Shown in pieces: positions 43,593 through 51,866 of a DNA stretch of 64,000 nt. The stretch spans positions 2,700,287 through 2,764,286 of the forward strand of contig NW_019716255.1 of NCBI RefSeq assembly GCF_900074925.1. The letters run 5' to 3'. This stretch comes from Ramularia collo-cygni (taxonomy: Eukaryota; Ascomycota; Dothideomycetes; Mycosphaerellales; Mycosphaerellaceae). The notes under the pieces were generated by a model. It saw nothing but the letters and a program-made list of their open reading frames with translations, was not told the origin of the DNA and ran no database searches. The stretch's first letter is position 1, and every line of letters begins with the position of its first letter. A program made the translations under genes and the position numbers.

Positions 43593-44337
43593 CTAGCAAG
43601 AGCAGCCCTGCTCATTCTCTCCAATGTTGATGGGAATCGTAGGAGGGAAATCCGGATCAAAGTCCTGGCTCTCCTCTTGCGCGAGGGCATTCCGCGCGAT
43701 GACTATCCCCATATGTTAGCAATCCAGACCTCCCATCATCAAGCAGCATGCCAGAAGACTGGACTCACCCTCAAACNCCTGCTCAACATTCACGGCCTCC
43801 TTCGCACTCGTCTCAAAATACGGTATCCCGCCCTTTGCCTGACAAAATGCCATTGCCCGCTTCGAACTGATCATTCTCTTGCTCTCCTCCACATCCACCT
43901 TGTTCCCCAGCACCACAAACGGGAAACTCTCCGGGTCCATCGGACTCGCCTGGATTAGGAATTCATCTCTCCAGGAATCCAACGTGTCGAAGGATTTGGA
44001 GTTGTTGACGTCGTACACCAAGACGCAGCAGTCGGCTCCGCGGTAAAAGGCTACGCCGAGGGATTGGAAGCGTTCTTGCCCGGCCGTGTCCCAGAGTTGC
44101 ATTGTGACGAGACGGTCGTCGACGAGGACTTCTTTTGTGAGGAAGTCGGCGCCGATGGTGGCTTTGTACGAGGCGCTGAATTTTTTGTTGACCTAGAAGG
44201 AAGGAGAGGGTTAGCGGGTGATGAGGGAGAGGGACGGTGGGTGGTAGTCGTACATATTGGTTCATTAAGCTGGTCTTGCCGACTCCGCTATCTCCCAGGA
44301 TAATAACCTTGAGCAGGATCTTCTTGCGCGACGACAT
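43593..44337 (-). CDS. YPT7: Rab7-type GTPase Ypt7
   Basis: Three exons: 44337-44254, 44192-43769, 43702-43593; introns 61 and 66 bp. Product 205 aa. Ypt7/Rab7 directs late endosome and vacuole fusion. All G motifs are present: GDSGVGKTS (15-23), switch I ATIGADF (39-45), WDTAGQE (62-68), GNKVD (about 125) and ETSAK (about 157). The protein starts MSSRKKILLKVIILG and ends with the CSC prenylation motif, both typical of Rab7. The last exon is recovered by the GTGAGT donor and GATAG acceptor. N at 43777 hides one residue. Confidence 0.96.
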
Positions 44338-44918
44338 GACGGCGGTTGTAGGGCGGTGAGGTATTTATTACTGCTGCTCGAGTATGCGGCGACAATGTAC
44401 AAGACCGAGGTCGATGTCGTAGGGTGGAAGTGGAAGTGGGGAAGAGGGCGGGTGGGCGGTGAGGTGGATTCTCGACTGTGGACTGCTTGCTTCGGGTCGG
44501 AGGGATTACAGGATCCGCGTGATGTTGGCGGATGGGGTTGGGGCGGCGTCGGATGTGTTGTGACGACGATGATCAGGTACACAAGATAGATAGCAGGTGA
44601 CATGTTCTACTCAAAGGTACTCAGGCGCATAAACAGTCCGTGCACGTCGGCAAGCTAACGCAGTTGTTGCTGCTCCACACTTCCCACTTCACCTCTTCTT
44701 CTACCATTCATCATCTCTTCTTGGTATTGCTACACACTATTCAGTAGACTCATCACCGCCAAATCGAGACACCGCCATGACGAACAGTATACTGCTGCAA
44801 GACAAAGCAAATTTTATGCCGCATCCAAATCCATCAACATTCAGAAACTGTACAAAGCGCACCTATATTACCATACGATCTATACTCAGTGCCCACAGAA
44901 CCTTCCCGCAGCGTCTTC
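44338..44918. other. YPT7 upstream region
   Basis: Promoter side of YPT7 and 3' side of the RGG protein gene. No further gene seen. Confidence 0.5.
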
Positions 44919-45800
44919 TCAATAATACAGCCTTCCATCTTCACTTCTCCGTCTCCTCTGATCCGGCCGTCCACTTTGATAAGGACGTCTCCGATCATCA
45001 GCTGGCCGCGACGGCTCTCTACCACCCGGCCCTCTCGACGAATCCCTGCCTCTAGGAGCTCTGGAACGATCTCTCCCTCCCCTCCCTCTGAGCAGATCTC
45101 CATCTTCTCTTATGTTTCCTCCCCTCGTATTCCCTCCCCTCGTATTCCCTCCCCTCGTATTCCCTCCCCTCGTAATCCCCCCCCTCGCATTCCCCCCACC
45201 CCTCCCGCCCCTCCCACGCTTCGCACTAGGCCCTTCGAAATCCGCAAACTCCTCCAAATCAATAATCGCCCCAACAAACTCCTTCTCCGGCGTAGGAGAC
45301 CTCGGATTCTCTATCTTCGCCAATCTTGCCCTCAACGCTTTATTACGCGCCAAACTCCTATCCAACAACTCATCCACAGTCCCCAACGTAATATTCGCGA
45401 ACCCTATCTTCCCGTTCGCAATCTCTTCCCGCGCCTCCTCCAATTCCGTCTGCATGATCATGAACAAGGGATGCCAGACGGTACGTTCTATAGTGCTGAA
45501 ATTGAATTCCCAGCGGAGGATGTTATTCTTATCCATGTCATTGGCGGACCATTCGGGGATATCGAATTCGTCTGTTTCGGATTGCGGTTGGCGTTTCCAG
45601 CGCGCGAAGAGGAGTTTGTATTCTGTCAGAGCTTTTTGCAGTTTGTTTTTGACTTCGGTGTGGAATTGACGGGATGTGGTGGTGGGGGATAAGGGTTTGG
45701 TTGATGGCGTTCTTGTTGATGCGGGAGGGGAACCTTGTCTTCGTGGGAAGATCGGGGACTCTTCTTGGATTTCTCCTTCGGATAGTGGGGATAAGGACAT
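44919..45800 (-). CDS. RGG-repeat protein, probable RNA binding
   Basis: Intronless 293 aa protein. An acidic start (MSLSPLSEGEIQEESP) and Ser/Thr/Pro segment precede a predicted helical domain at ~45-180 (EVKNKLQKALTEYKLLFARW onward), which I do not recognise. From about residue 195 the protein is a glycine/arginine region with tandem G-N-T-R-G pentapeptides, then RGRGG, SRGPGGRE and Arg-rich segments to the end. RGG boxes commonly bind RNA and are arginine-methylated. The pentapeptides are encoded by a 15-bp minisatellite (45121-45195). The long plus-strand open frame antisense to it is a composition artefact. Confidence 0.75.
   Translation of the reverse strand: MSLSPLSEGEIQEESPIFPRRQGSPPASTRTPSTKPLSPTTTSRQFHTEVKNKLQKALTEYKLLFARWKRQPQSETDEFDIPEWSANDMDKNNILRWEFNFSTIERTVWHPLFMIMQTELEEAREEIANGKIGFANITLGTVDELLDRSLARNKALRARLAKIENPRSPTPEKEFVGAIIDLEEFADFEGPSAKRGRGGRGGGNARGGITRGGNTRGGNTRGGNTRGGNIREDGDLLRGRGGRDRSRAPRGRDSSRGPGGREPSRPADDRRRPYQSGRPDQRRRRSEDGRLYY
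45121..45195. repeat. 15-bp coding minisatellite, five units
   Basis: Five consecutive 15-bp units CCCCTCGTATTCCCT (first three identical, last two with small changes) encode the GNTRG/GITRG pentapeptides on the minus strand. Unit number may vary between strains. Confidence 0.9.
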
Positions 45801-46427
45801 GATGTTTTGTATTTATTTGGTAAGTTTATGCTGGTGAGAGGGTAACGATGTCGGTGGAGGGGAGCAGAATGTAGGAATCTGGTATAGGATAGGTATAAGG
45901 CATTGTCTTTGTTAATTGCGACATGGCGGATGATCTCTCGAGACATGGCCGTTTTGGGTCATTCTACGTCTTTTTGTTCCCAAGGCCTGCTCTGTGGGTA
46001 TGACTTCCGCTTAGATCGAAACAAAGGGTCTTTGTCAGGCGAGACTCGGCAAATGTGATTGTAATCCTCGCTGCGAACGACGACGGTAGTTCACCATTTG
46101 AGTACGAGTTCAGGGGTGAGATACTAGAATTGGAAAGCAGTNCTGATGTTCATTCCTTTATATTATGTTCCATTGGATCTCAAAACAAGACAACTTCCCA
46201 AACGCCGTAACGTAACGCCATTAACGTGCCTTTCGCCCGAGGTATCACTGACCGGTAGCGAAAAGATTCCGCCAGAAACCACCTCAATCCAGGCCGAACC
46301 ATTGCCAACTAGTCTCGAACCTTCCGATATCAGTCCAGACGAACAAGCACACTGAGCAGCTCCGTCACTCCGTGTGCATGATATCGTACTCCCAGCGGTG
46401 CCCATCGATGGGATCCTCCATGTCCCA
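45801..46427. other. intergenic, RGG gene upstream region
   Basis: Upstream of the RGG-repeat gene and downstream of the first TD-LS-E paralogue. No gene seen; N at 46142. Confidence 0.5.
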
Positions 46428-47591
46428 CTACTCTTGGTCTGACTTTTTCCGCTGGATCTGATACCTGCTCTGTCGCGACAACTCACATTCACATCCAAGC
46501 TCCACCCACCGAGGCTCTCGATACCGCGTTCCTTCTGGACCATCGACCCTGTACGTCTGGATATTCTCCGCCACCATCTCAGTGACTTCTTCCAGAATCT
46601 CTGGATGGTCTGTTGGGCCCAGCTTGTGTATTGGAATCCCTATAGGAATAACCATAGTTCCAACCACAGATTCGCAGAATTGTACCAGCTCGACTGCCTC
46701 ATCGATTGGGATGTCTTCCATTGATCCACCGGGGGCGATTAGGGCGCAGCGCTGAATCATGCCAATCCACAACCGTAAGGATCGGTGCGTCGCCCAGGTC
46801 AGGAGGTTTGATGCTGAAGTAACGGCCTCGCAATCTTTCATCTGATCCCAGACTTCCTTGTGCACATTGAAATCATCAGGGGTCTGCGCGACACGCGGCC
46901 ACATTTGCAGGATTTTGTTGTTGATGAATGTGATGTCGCCGAATGTGCTGCTGTTGCTGAACCTCCCGGTGAGGGTGAATTTGCCGATGTCTGTGCAGAT
47001 GACATTGCCGAGTCCATTGCTCTCGACGAATTGACGCACTGTGGTGTGCTCGGACTCAGGGCGTGTGCGCGCGAGATAGTCGCTTCGGATGGTGAGGGAT
47101 CGGAGGCGCGACAGTACGCTAGTCTTCTGTAGGAGACTACGAACGCTGCCGCTGGGGAATGGGAGATGGCAGGACTTGATCTCAACATCTCGGAAAAGCG
47201 GAGGAGGGTACCCAAGGTTGAACAATCTGCCGAGTTCCACAAAGCTAGCCGAGATGATCTTGTTGTCGTAGAATGCCTCAATGGACTCGTTATGGATCAG
47301 TCGATTCACGGCGAAGATGTTTGTATCGATCATTTGGAGCTCTGCAGGTGGGATGCTTCCGGAGAGAGTTACAATGTCACGCTCGTCTTCCGCGCGAAGC
47401 TGGTCTGGACTCTTTGAGGGCTTTTTGACCCAGATACGCTGTGCGCGCGCTGCGGGGCCGAAAACATGCTCGTAGATGCATATGCGCAGTTCAGCGGAAA
47501 GTCTGTCGGTAAAGTAGTAGACACGTTTGTCAATCGCTGGCGCTGCTGCTGTCGCAGCAGCGGCAATGGCGGGTTGCGCGGTGGCGCTCAT
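46428..47591 (-). CDS. TD-LS-E family protein, paralogue A (F-box-like, unknown)
   Basis: Intronless 387 aa protein of unknown function, the complete member of a three-gene family in this window. After an Ala-rich leader (1-22) the shared motif FTDRLSAELRICIYEHVFG begins at ~27 and resembles the degenerate F-box start (LPxELRxxIYE) of many fungal proteins. Further blocks shared with paralogue B are TNIFAVNRLIHNESIEAFYD (~95), HTTVRQFVESNGLGNVICTD (~183), NNKILQMWP and IPIHKLGPTDHPEILEEVTE. The C-terminus is basic (QRKKSDQE). The 32-bp upstream element lies 116 bp from the ATG. Recruitment to an SCF ligase is possible but unproven. Confidence 0.7.
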   Translation of the reverse strand: MSATAQPAIAAAATAAAPAIDKRVYYFTDRLSAELRICIYEHVFGPAARAQRIWVKKPSKSPDQLRAEDERDIVTLSGSIPPAELQMIDTNIFAVNRLIHNESIEAFYDNKIISASFVELGRLFNLGYPPPLFRDVEIKSCHLPFPSGSVRSLLQKTSVLSRLRSLTIRSDYLARTRPESEHTTVRQFVESNGLGNVICTDIGKFTLTGRFSNSSTFGDITFINNKILQMWPRVAQTPDDFNVHKEVWDQMKDCEAVTSASNLLTWATHRSLRLWIGMIQRCALIAPGGSMEDIPIDEAVELVQFCESVVGTMVIPIGIPIHKLGPTDHPEILEEVTEMVAENIQTYRVDGPEGTRYREPRWVELGCECELSRQSRYQIQRKKSDQE

Positions 47592-48317
47592 CGTTTTGTT
47601 GGTGACACCGATCGTGCGGTCGTAGAGATTGTTGATGTGATGGTTGGAAGAGTTGGGGTTTGGAAGATTGGGGAGGGCAATGCGGCCCGCTCGGGAGCTA
47701 GTGAAGCAGCTAGTCTTAGCGCACTGTCACATGCAAATTCATGGAGCGCCAACTGCGTACTCTGGTGGGCTGCCCTTCCATCTGACCTGCAGAGCTCTAT
47801 CTTCTAAAGATCAGTACATCCTTGTGTTGTCATGCGACCAAAGTTTCAAGAGTATGATATTTACCCAGCGTCCCGAGTCCAGACGACTCACGAAGTCACA
47901 CGATCTGATCCGAGTATTGATTTTAACGCAAGTGATGAGTACGTACAAGTACTGCGTAGGTGGTGTGACGTCAAGGACGGGAGGCACCCACTAGTCGCGC
48001 GCATAGATACCCTGAATGGCCGCCGGATTTCCAGGTACTAGCTGGAAGACAAAGCTTTGTCCGCCTGATAATGAATAAAGACAATGAGTGTATACAACTG
48101 CTTCCTTTGTGTGGTGTAGACAATGGCAATGTGAGTACTTATTCAGAGTTTTCTCCTCCGATCCATTTCCCATTCCTTTCCTCCTCCAACTTCATCACAA
48201 ACGTCTGGTACGTTTCGAAATCTCTCGCGATACGTTGAAGCCCAAACCACCCAAACACTCTCAAGCAGCCAAGCAACTATTCAACGAAGAGGGATCATCC
48301 TCTCAGTGTCGTTGAAA
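47592..48317. other. divergent intergenic region, paralogue A and coiled-coil gene
   Basis: Carries the paralogue A upstream element (47708-47739). No gene seen. Confidence 0.5.
47708..47739 (-). promoter_or_regulatory. 32-bp conserved upstream element, copy A
   Basis: On the minus strand it reads AATT-TGCATGTGA-CAGT-GCGCTA-AGA-CTAGCT. Twenty-four of 32 positions are identical in all three copies. It lies 116 bp upstream of paralogue A. Confidence 0.7.
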
Positions 48318-49451
48318 ATGTCTAACGACTACACTCTGGTGACATACACCTGCTTGCACTTCGCCCTAATCCCCTCAACATCCATCTCGAACTTTGATGG
48401 AGTCTTCGAAGAGTTCTCCGAGCCCTCTCGGGCAGAATCAGATCTTCAGACTAAGTTGATGTCCTGCCATCNCTCGGTTCCTACCCATTGCGCGAACTTT
48501 GATTGCTACCATATCCTTCAACCAGAATGGGAGGAACGCATCACCTTCGCCCTCTCTTCCATCCAGAAGAACTTAAGATCCTTTCGTAGGGTCTTCATGC
48601 AGCTCGGTAAAGTCTATCACAACATCCCTTTGGACACCCGTGTGGCTCTGTCCAACAAGAGGATCTGTAATCTGACGCATCAGCAGTACGGTATCGAGAA
48701 ACGAGCCTGGAAGGAACATCCTTTCTTCAAGCCATACCTCGAAGCAAGAGAACTTGTCAAGGCGGTCAAGACCTTGATACGTTGGTCCTCGTGGAATGAT
48801 GATACCCTGGCCGAAGTGGCGAAGAAGATCAATCACTGCAGAGCCTTTGTCTCCAAGGTAACAGCATTCGAGAACGAGATCGTTGCTGGTACCAGGAAGC
48901 TACATCAAGTCTACACTGACAACGTGAACGAGGAAATGAATGCTATCAACGCTATGAACGACAGGATTGCGAAGGAGAAGGCGGCAAAAAGGAAGGAGAA
49001 GAGAGCACAAGCTCTCGCAGCTGCAGAACTCCGAAAGAAGGAGGAGGAAGCGGCTGCGGCCATCAAGCTCGCAGAAGAAGCAGAGCGCATTGCGATCCAG
49101 GAAGCCGCAGCGAAGAAGACTTCTAGACGAGGATTCTTCGACCTTCTCGACAGAGTCAAAGGAAAGAGCAGGAAGCCAGAGCTCCGACTCGCTGAATCTC
49201 CGAAACCCAAGGAGCAACAGTACATTCAACACACCCCACAGGCTACGCAAGCCGAGCCCGTTCATGAGGTCGTCCAGGAGACTGCAGTAGTTCTCAGCAC
49301 TACGGCTGTGGACNAATACAAGATACGGCCACGGGTACCATCAAGAGGACCTCGGAGTCCTGAAATGTCCAGCTCCAAGGTTCGAAGGAGGAAAGCTTTG
49401 CTTCGGGACGCAATCTTTGCGAATTTTCAGGATCGCATGAATGGGTTTTGA
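48318..49451 (+). CDS. unrecognised coiled-coil protein
   Basis: Intronless 377 aa protein from the ATG at 48318 (AAAATGTC). Residues ~50-200 form a helical, Cys/His-containing domain with segments HCANFDCYHILQPEWEERI, KRICNLTHQQYGIEKRAW and HCRAFVSKVTAFENEIVAG, which I do not recognise. Residues ~205-265 are a Lys/Glu/Ala-rich coiled coil. The rest is Pro/Ser/Arg-rich with a basic end KVRRRKALLRDAIFANFQ. N at 48472 and 49314 hide one residue each. It sits between members A and C of the TD-LS-E family but shares no visible similarity with them. Confidence 0.6.
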   Translation: MSNDYTLVTYTCLHFALIPSTSISNFDGVFEEFSEPSRAESDLQTKLMSCHXSVPTHCANFDCYHILQPEWEERITFALSSIQKNLRSFRRVFMQLGKVYHNIPLDTRVALSNKRICNLTHQQYGIEKRAWKEHPFFKPYLEARELVKAVKTLIRWSSWNDDTLAEVAKKINHCRAFVSKVTAFENEIVAGTRKLHQVYTDNVNEEMNAINAMNDRIAKEKAAKRKEKRAQALAAAELRKKEEEAAAAIKLAEEAERIAIQEAAAKKTSRRGFFDLLDRVKGKSRKPELRLAESPKPKEQQYIQHTPQATQAEPVHEVVQETAVVLSTTAVDXYKIRPRVPSRGPRSPEMSSSKVRRRKALLRDAIFANFQDRMNGF

Positions 49452-50285
49452 TTAGTTCGCTGTCGATGCGATATCATTCACCCCATAGCAGATTAGACGC
49501 TGAGTCCAGGGGCGTTGGGTGGCTTTATTAGACAGATAAAAAAAAAACATTTTGGCTTCGCCGTACGTTTGTTCCACTTCGTCTCGTGAATTTCGTGATT
49601 AAATTTCTTTTGATTTATGCTAGCGAGGTGATGTCTATGCCACACGTACGAGAAACTCTGCCCAGTACCGTTGGTGACCAGTTCTTCACGCGCCGCGGTA
49701 ATGGTTCTTACGCGCATGTTATTCGTACAAGATCGAAGACATGTATTCGAGCAGCAGGCCTTGTATCTTCGAGGTAGATGATATCGTTTCCAGCTCACTT
49801 CCTACCGGAAAAAGCCGGGACAGAACCGCGGCTGTGACAGACATCAGGGGCACTTCTTGGCGGAACCGTAGCAATAAATACAAAATTTCGAGTTGTCCTT
49901 GGTTGTCAATCTTGTCGACCATGATACTAGCAAATGTCTAAAGTGACCGATTATCACATTCGTCACTCTACCGCAACGTGGCGTGCCTGATTTGAAACTT
50001 GCATGTGACATCGCGCTAGTGCTAGCTTCGGCATGGATCATCATTACATCCAAATCTCGTTACTTCAACAATTACGGTTGCTTCCTCCACGACTCGTTGG
50101 TTCTTTCATCTTCCGTATTGTCCCGATCCTAAAATCAGAATCAACGCCTCCGGCCCGTGGTTAAAAAGAGTGCTTCACCTCTCACCGCCTTCGCGCCGGC
50201 TGCCCTCGACTCTCCAAATCCCACCTCCGCGCCCGCGCAACGAGTCGTTACCCATCCTCGGCTCACTGCAATATCATACCCTACA
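49452..50285. other. intergenic, paralogue C upstream region
   Basis: Holds the second copy of the 32-bp element (49996-50027). No gene seen; the short frames on both strands lack domains. Confidence 0.5.
49996..50027 (+). promoter_or_regulatory. 32-bp conserved upstream element, copy C
   Basis: Reads AACT-TGCATGTGA-CATC-GCGCTA-GTG-CTAGCT, 258 bp upstream of paralogue C. Confidence 0.7.
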
Positions 50286-50739
50286 ATGTCTGGATCGCGT
50301 GCCTGTTGCTTCACAGACAAGCTCTCTGCCGAGGTCGGAATCGTCATCTACCAGTTCGTGTGCGGTACAGGCAGACTGGCGCAGCGCATTCGACCTGCTT
50401 CTGGACGCAACGCTTTCGATATTGGAGAAGACAGTGAAGCGCCGTCTGATGAAGAGATAATAGACGCCGACGAGTCCGAGTGTGATGAGTGTCGTGCGGA
50501 AAATGCGCAAGAGCCCGATGCCGTCGCAAGCGCCNACGAAACTTCATGCCTACAGCCGCCACGATCTTAATGAGCAGCGAGCCTACCTTTGGCGTCCAGT
50601 CTGGGCTGAACTTGGTGGAGAAGGCGACGACGGTGCACACTATAGCAGGATGAAAGCACTCGAACGGCTCATTCAAGACTCTGTGGGGAAAAAGCGAGAG
50701 ATAAAGGAGGAAGTAGAGGATGGTAAAGGAAGCGAATGA
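50286..50739 (+). CDS. short TD-LS-E family protein, paralogue C
   Basis: Begins MSGSRACCFTDKLSAEV at a CTACAATG start, matching the opening motif of paralogues A and B, with IVIYQFVCG and RLAQRIRP after it. An acidic, Cys-containing segment follows (~45-80). The frame then stops at 50570 unless the ambiguous base N at 50535 is an extra base. If it is, the frame continues to 50739 and gives ~150 aa ending in a charged helix (EIKEEVEDGKGSE). This favours a short intact gene with a base-call problem over a pseudogene, but both are possible. Only the N-terminal module of the family is retained. Confidence 0.5.
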
Positions 50740-51866
50740 GCGAATACGGGCAAGAAGAAGCAGAGCTGTCAATATGAAGATATCTCGACAGAGCGGGGGT
50801 CTCAAGCTCTCCTTCCGCTCATCTCACGACTGCTTTCTCGACATGATCTTTGTGTTTGGAGGTAACAGACACCTCTCTATGAGTAAAATCCCTACCCAAG
50901 GCTGTTGTTAAACGGCTTACCTCGGCGGAGAAACTTCAAGTTGACAGATCTGAGGAAGACAGCGAGCCAGGTAGGATACTCACAGTGAAGAACACAACTG
51001 TGCAGATTGTGATCAGGAACGACTTTTTGGAATGGTTTACAATCAAAAAGCTGGTCGTCTCGTGAATCAGGCTGGCAGCTAGTGACTGAAAGCGAACGTA
51101 GATAGAAATGATTCCAACGGACAGAAAACTTCCACCACTCAGTTCATATCTTCCAACTATCTTGATGACGGCCGAGCCATGCATAGTCCATCATTCTACA
51201 AAGTTGCAGATGACATATCGGGTGCAGCCAGTCGCGTCACAAAAACATTCCGTATACCAGGTACCAGCAACCTTTCGATTGGCAAGGTTGCAATACCCCA
51301 GTATCCTGCGAAGAATAAGCCTGGCAATTCCTTAGTCCGGGATCTGTACGTTGATCGTATCCTGCCAGGCGAGTCGTAAAGTGGCTCTCTGCATTTGGCT
51401 TTGTCTCTCATACCCAAAGATCCGCCTTCGCCGTAGTTTTCCGAGAATTTATTCGCTACCAACGCGTCAGCGCTGAAAGCTTCGGGAGGCTTAGCAATCT
51501 TCAATGTGACGAGACGCTTTGGAAGGCTTTCGGCATTCGCGACGTTGCAGGCATTGAGAAAAATGTTACCCTCTGCTTTGATAGCTCTTCTTCATCAAGA
51601 TGAATTTCGACATAAGTGGCAACTGATTGCGTTATGGACAATATAGTGTAGTGCCTCAGCATGACCTGTGAAAATCTGCATGTGAAAGCGCGCTAACACT
51701 AGCTCCCGCAATGACGAACGGCCAATCCGCGCTGTTCGATTTCTCGGTTCCAAAGTCAGACGTCCACCAATTGCACTTTCCACTTCGGTCTGCCGAACCG
51801 CGCTTGTCTTTTCACTTCCCACTTCGATCTGCCAAACTGCGCTCGACTTTGCAATACCCACCCACA
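50740..51866. other. intergenic, paralogue B upstream region
   Basis: Holds the third 32-bp element (51673-51704). Between about 51436 and 51650 both strands stay open for some 70 codons and read protein-like, but neither has a supported start; this could be a gene relic. No intact gene seen. Confidence 0.4.
51673..51704 (+). promoter_or_regulatory. 32-bp conserved upstream element, copy B
   Basis: Reads AATC-TGCATGTGA-AAGC-GCGCTA-ACA-CTAGCT, 162 bp upstream of the ATG at 51867. Confidence 0.7.

Noticed and set aside
44889..45692. 267-codon plus-strand frame over the RGG gene
   Set aside because: Pro/Arg/Ser-rich mirror of the RGG repeats; the minus-strand reading has a normal start and composition.
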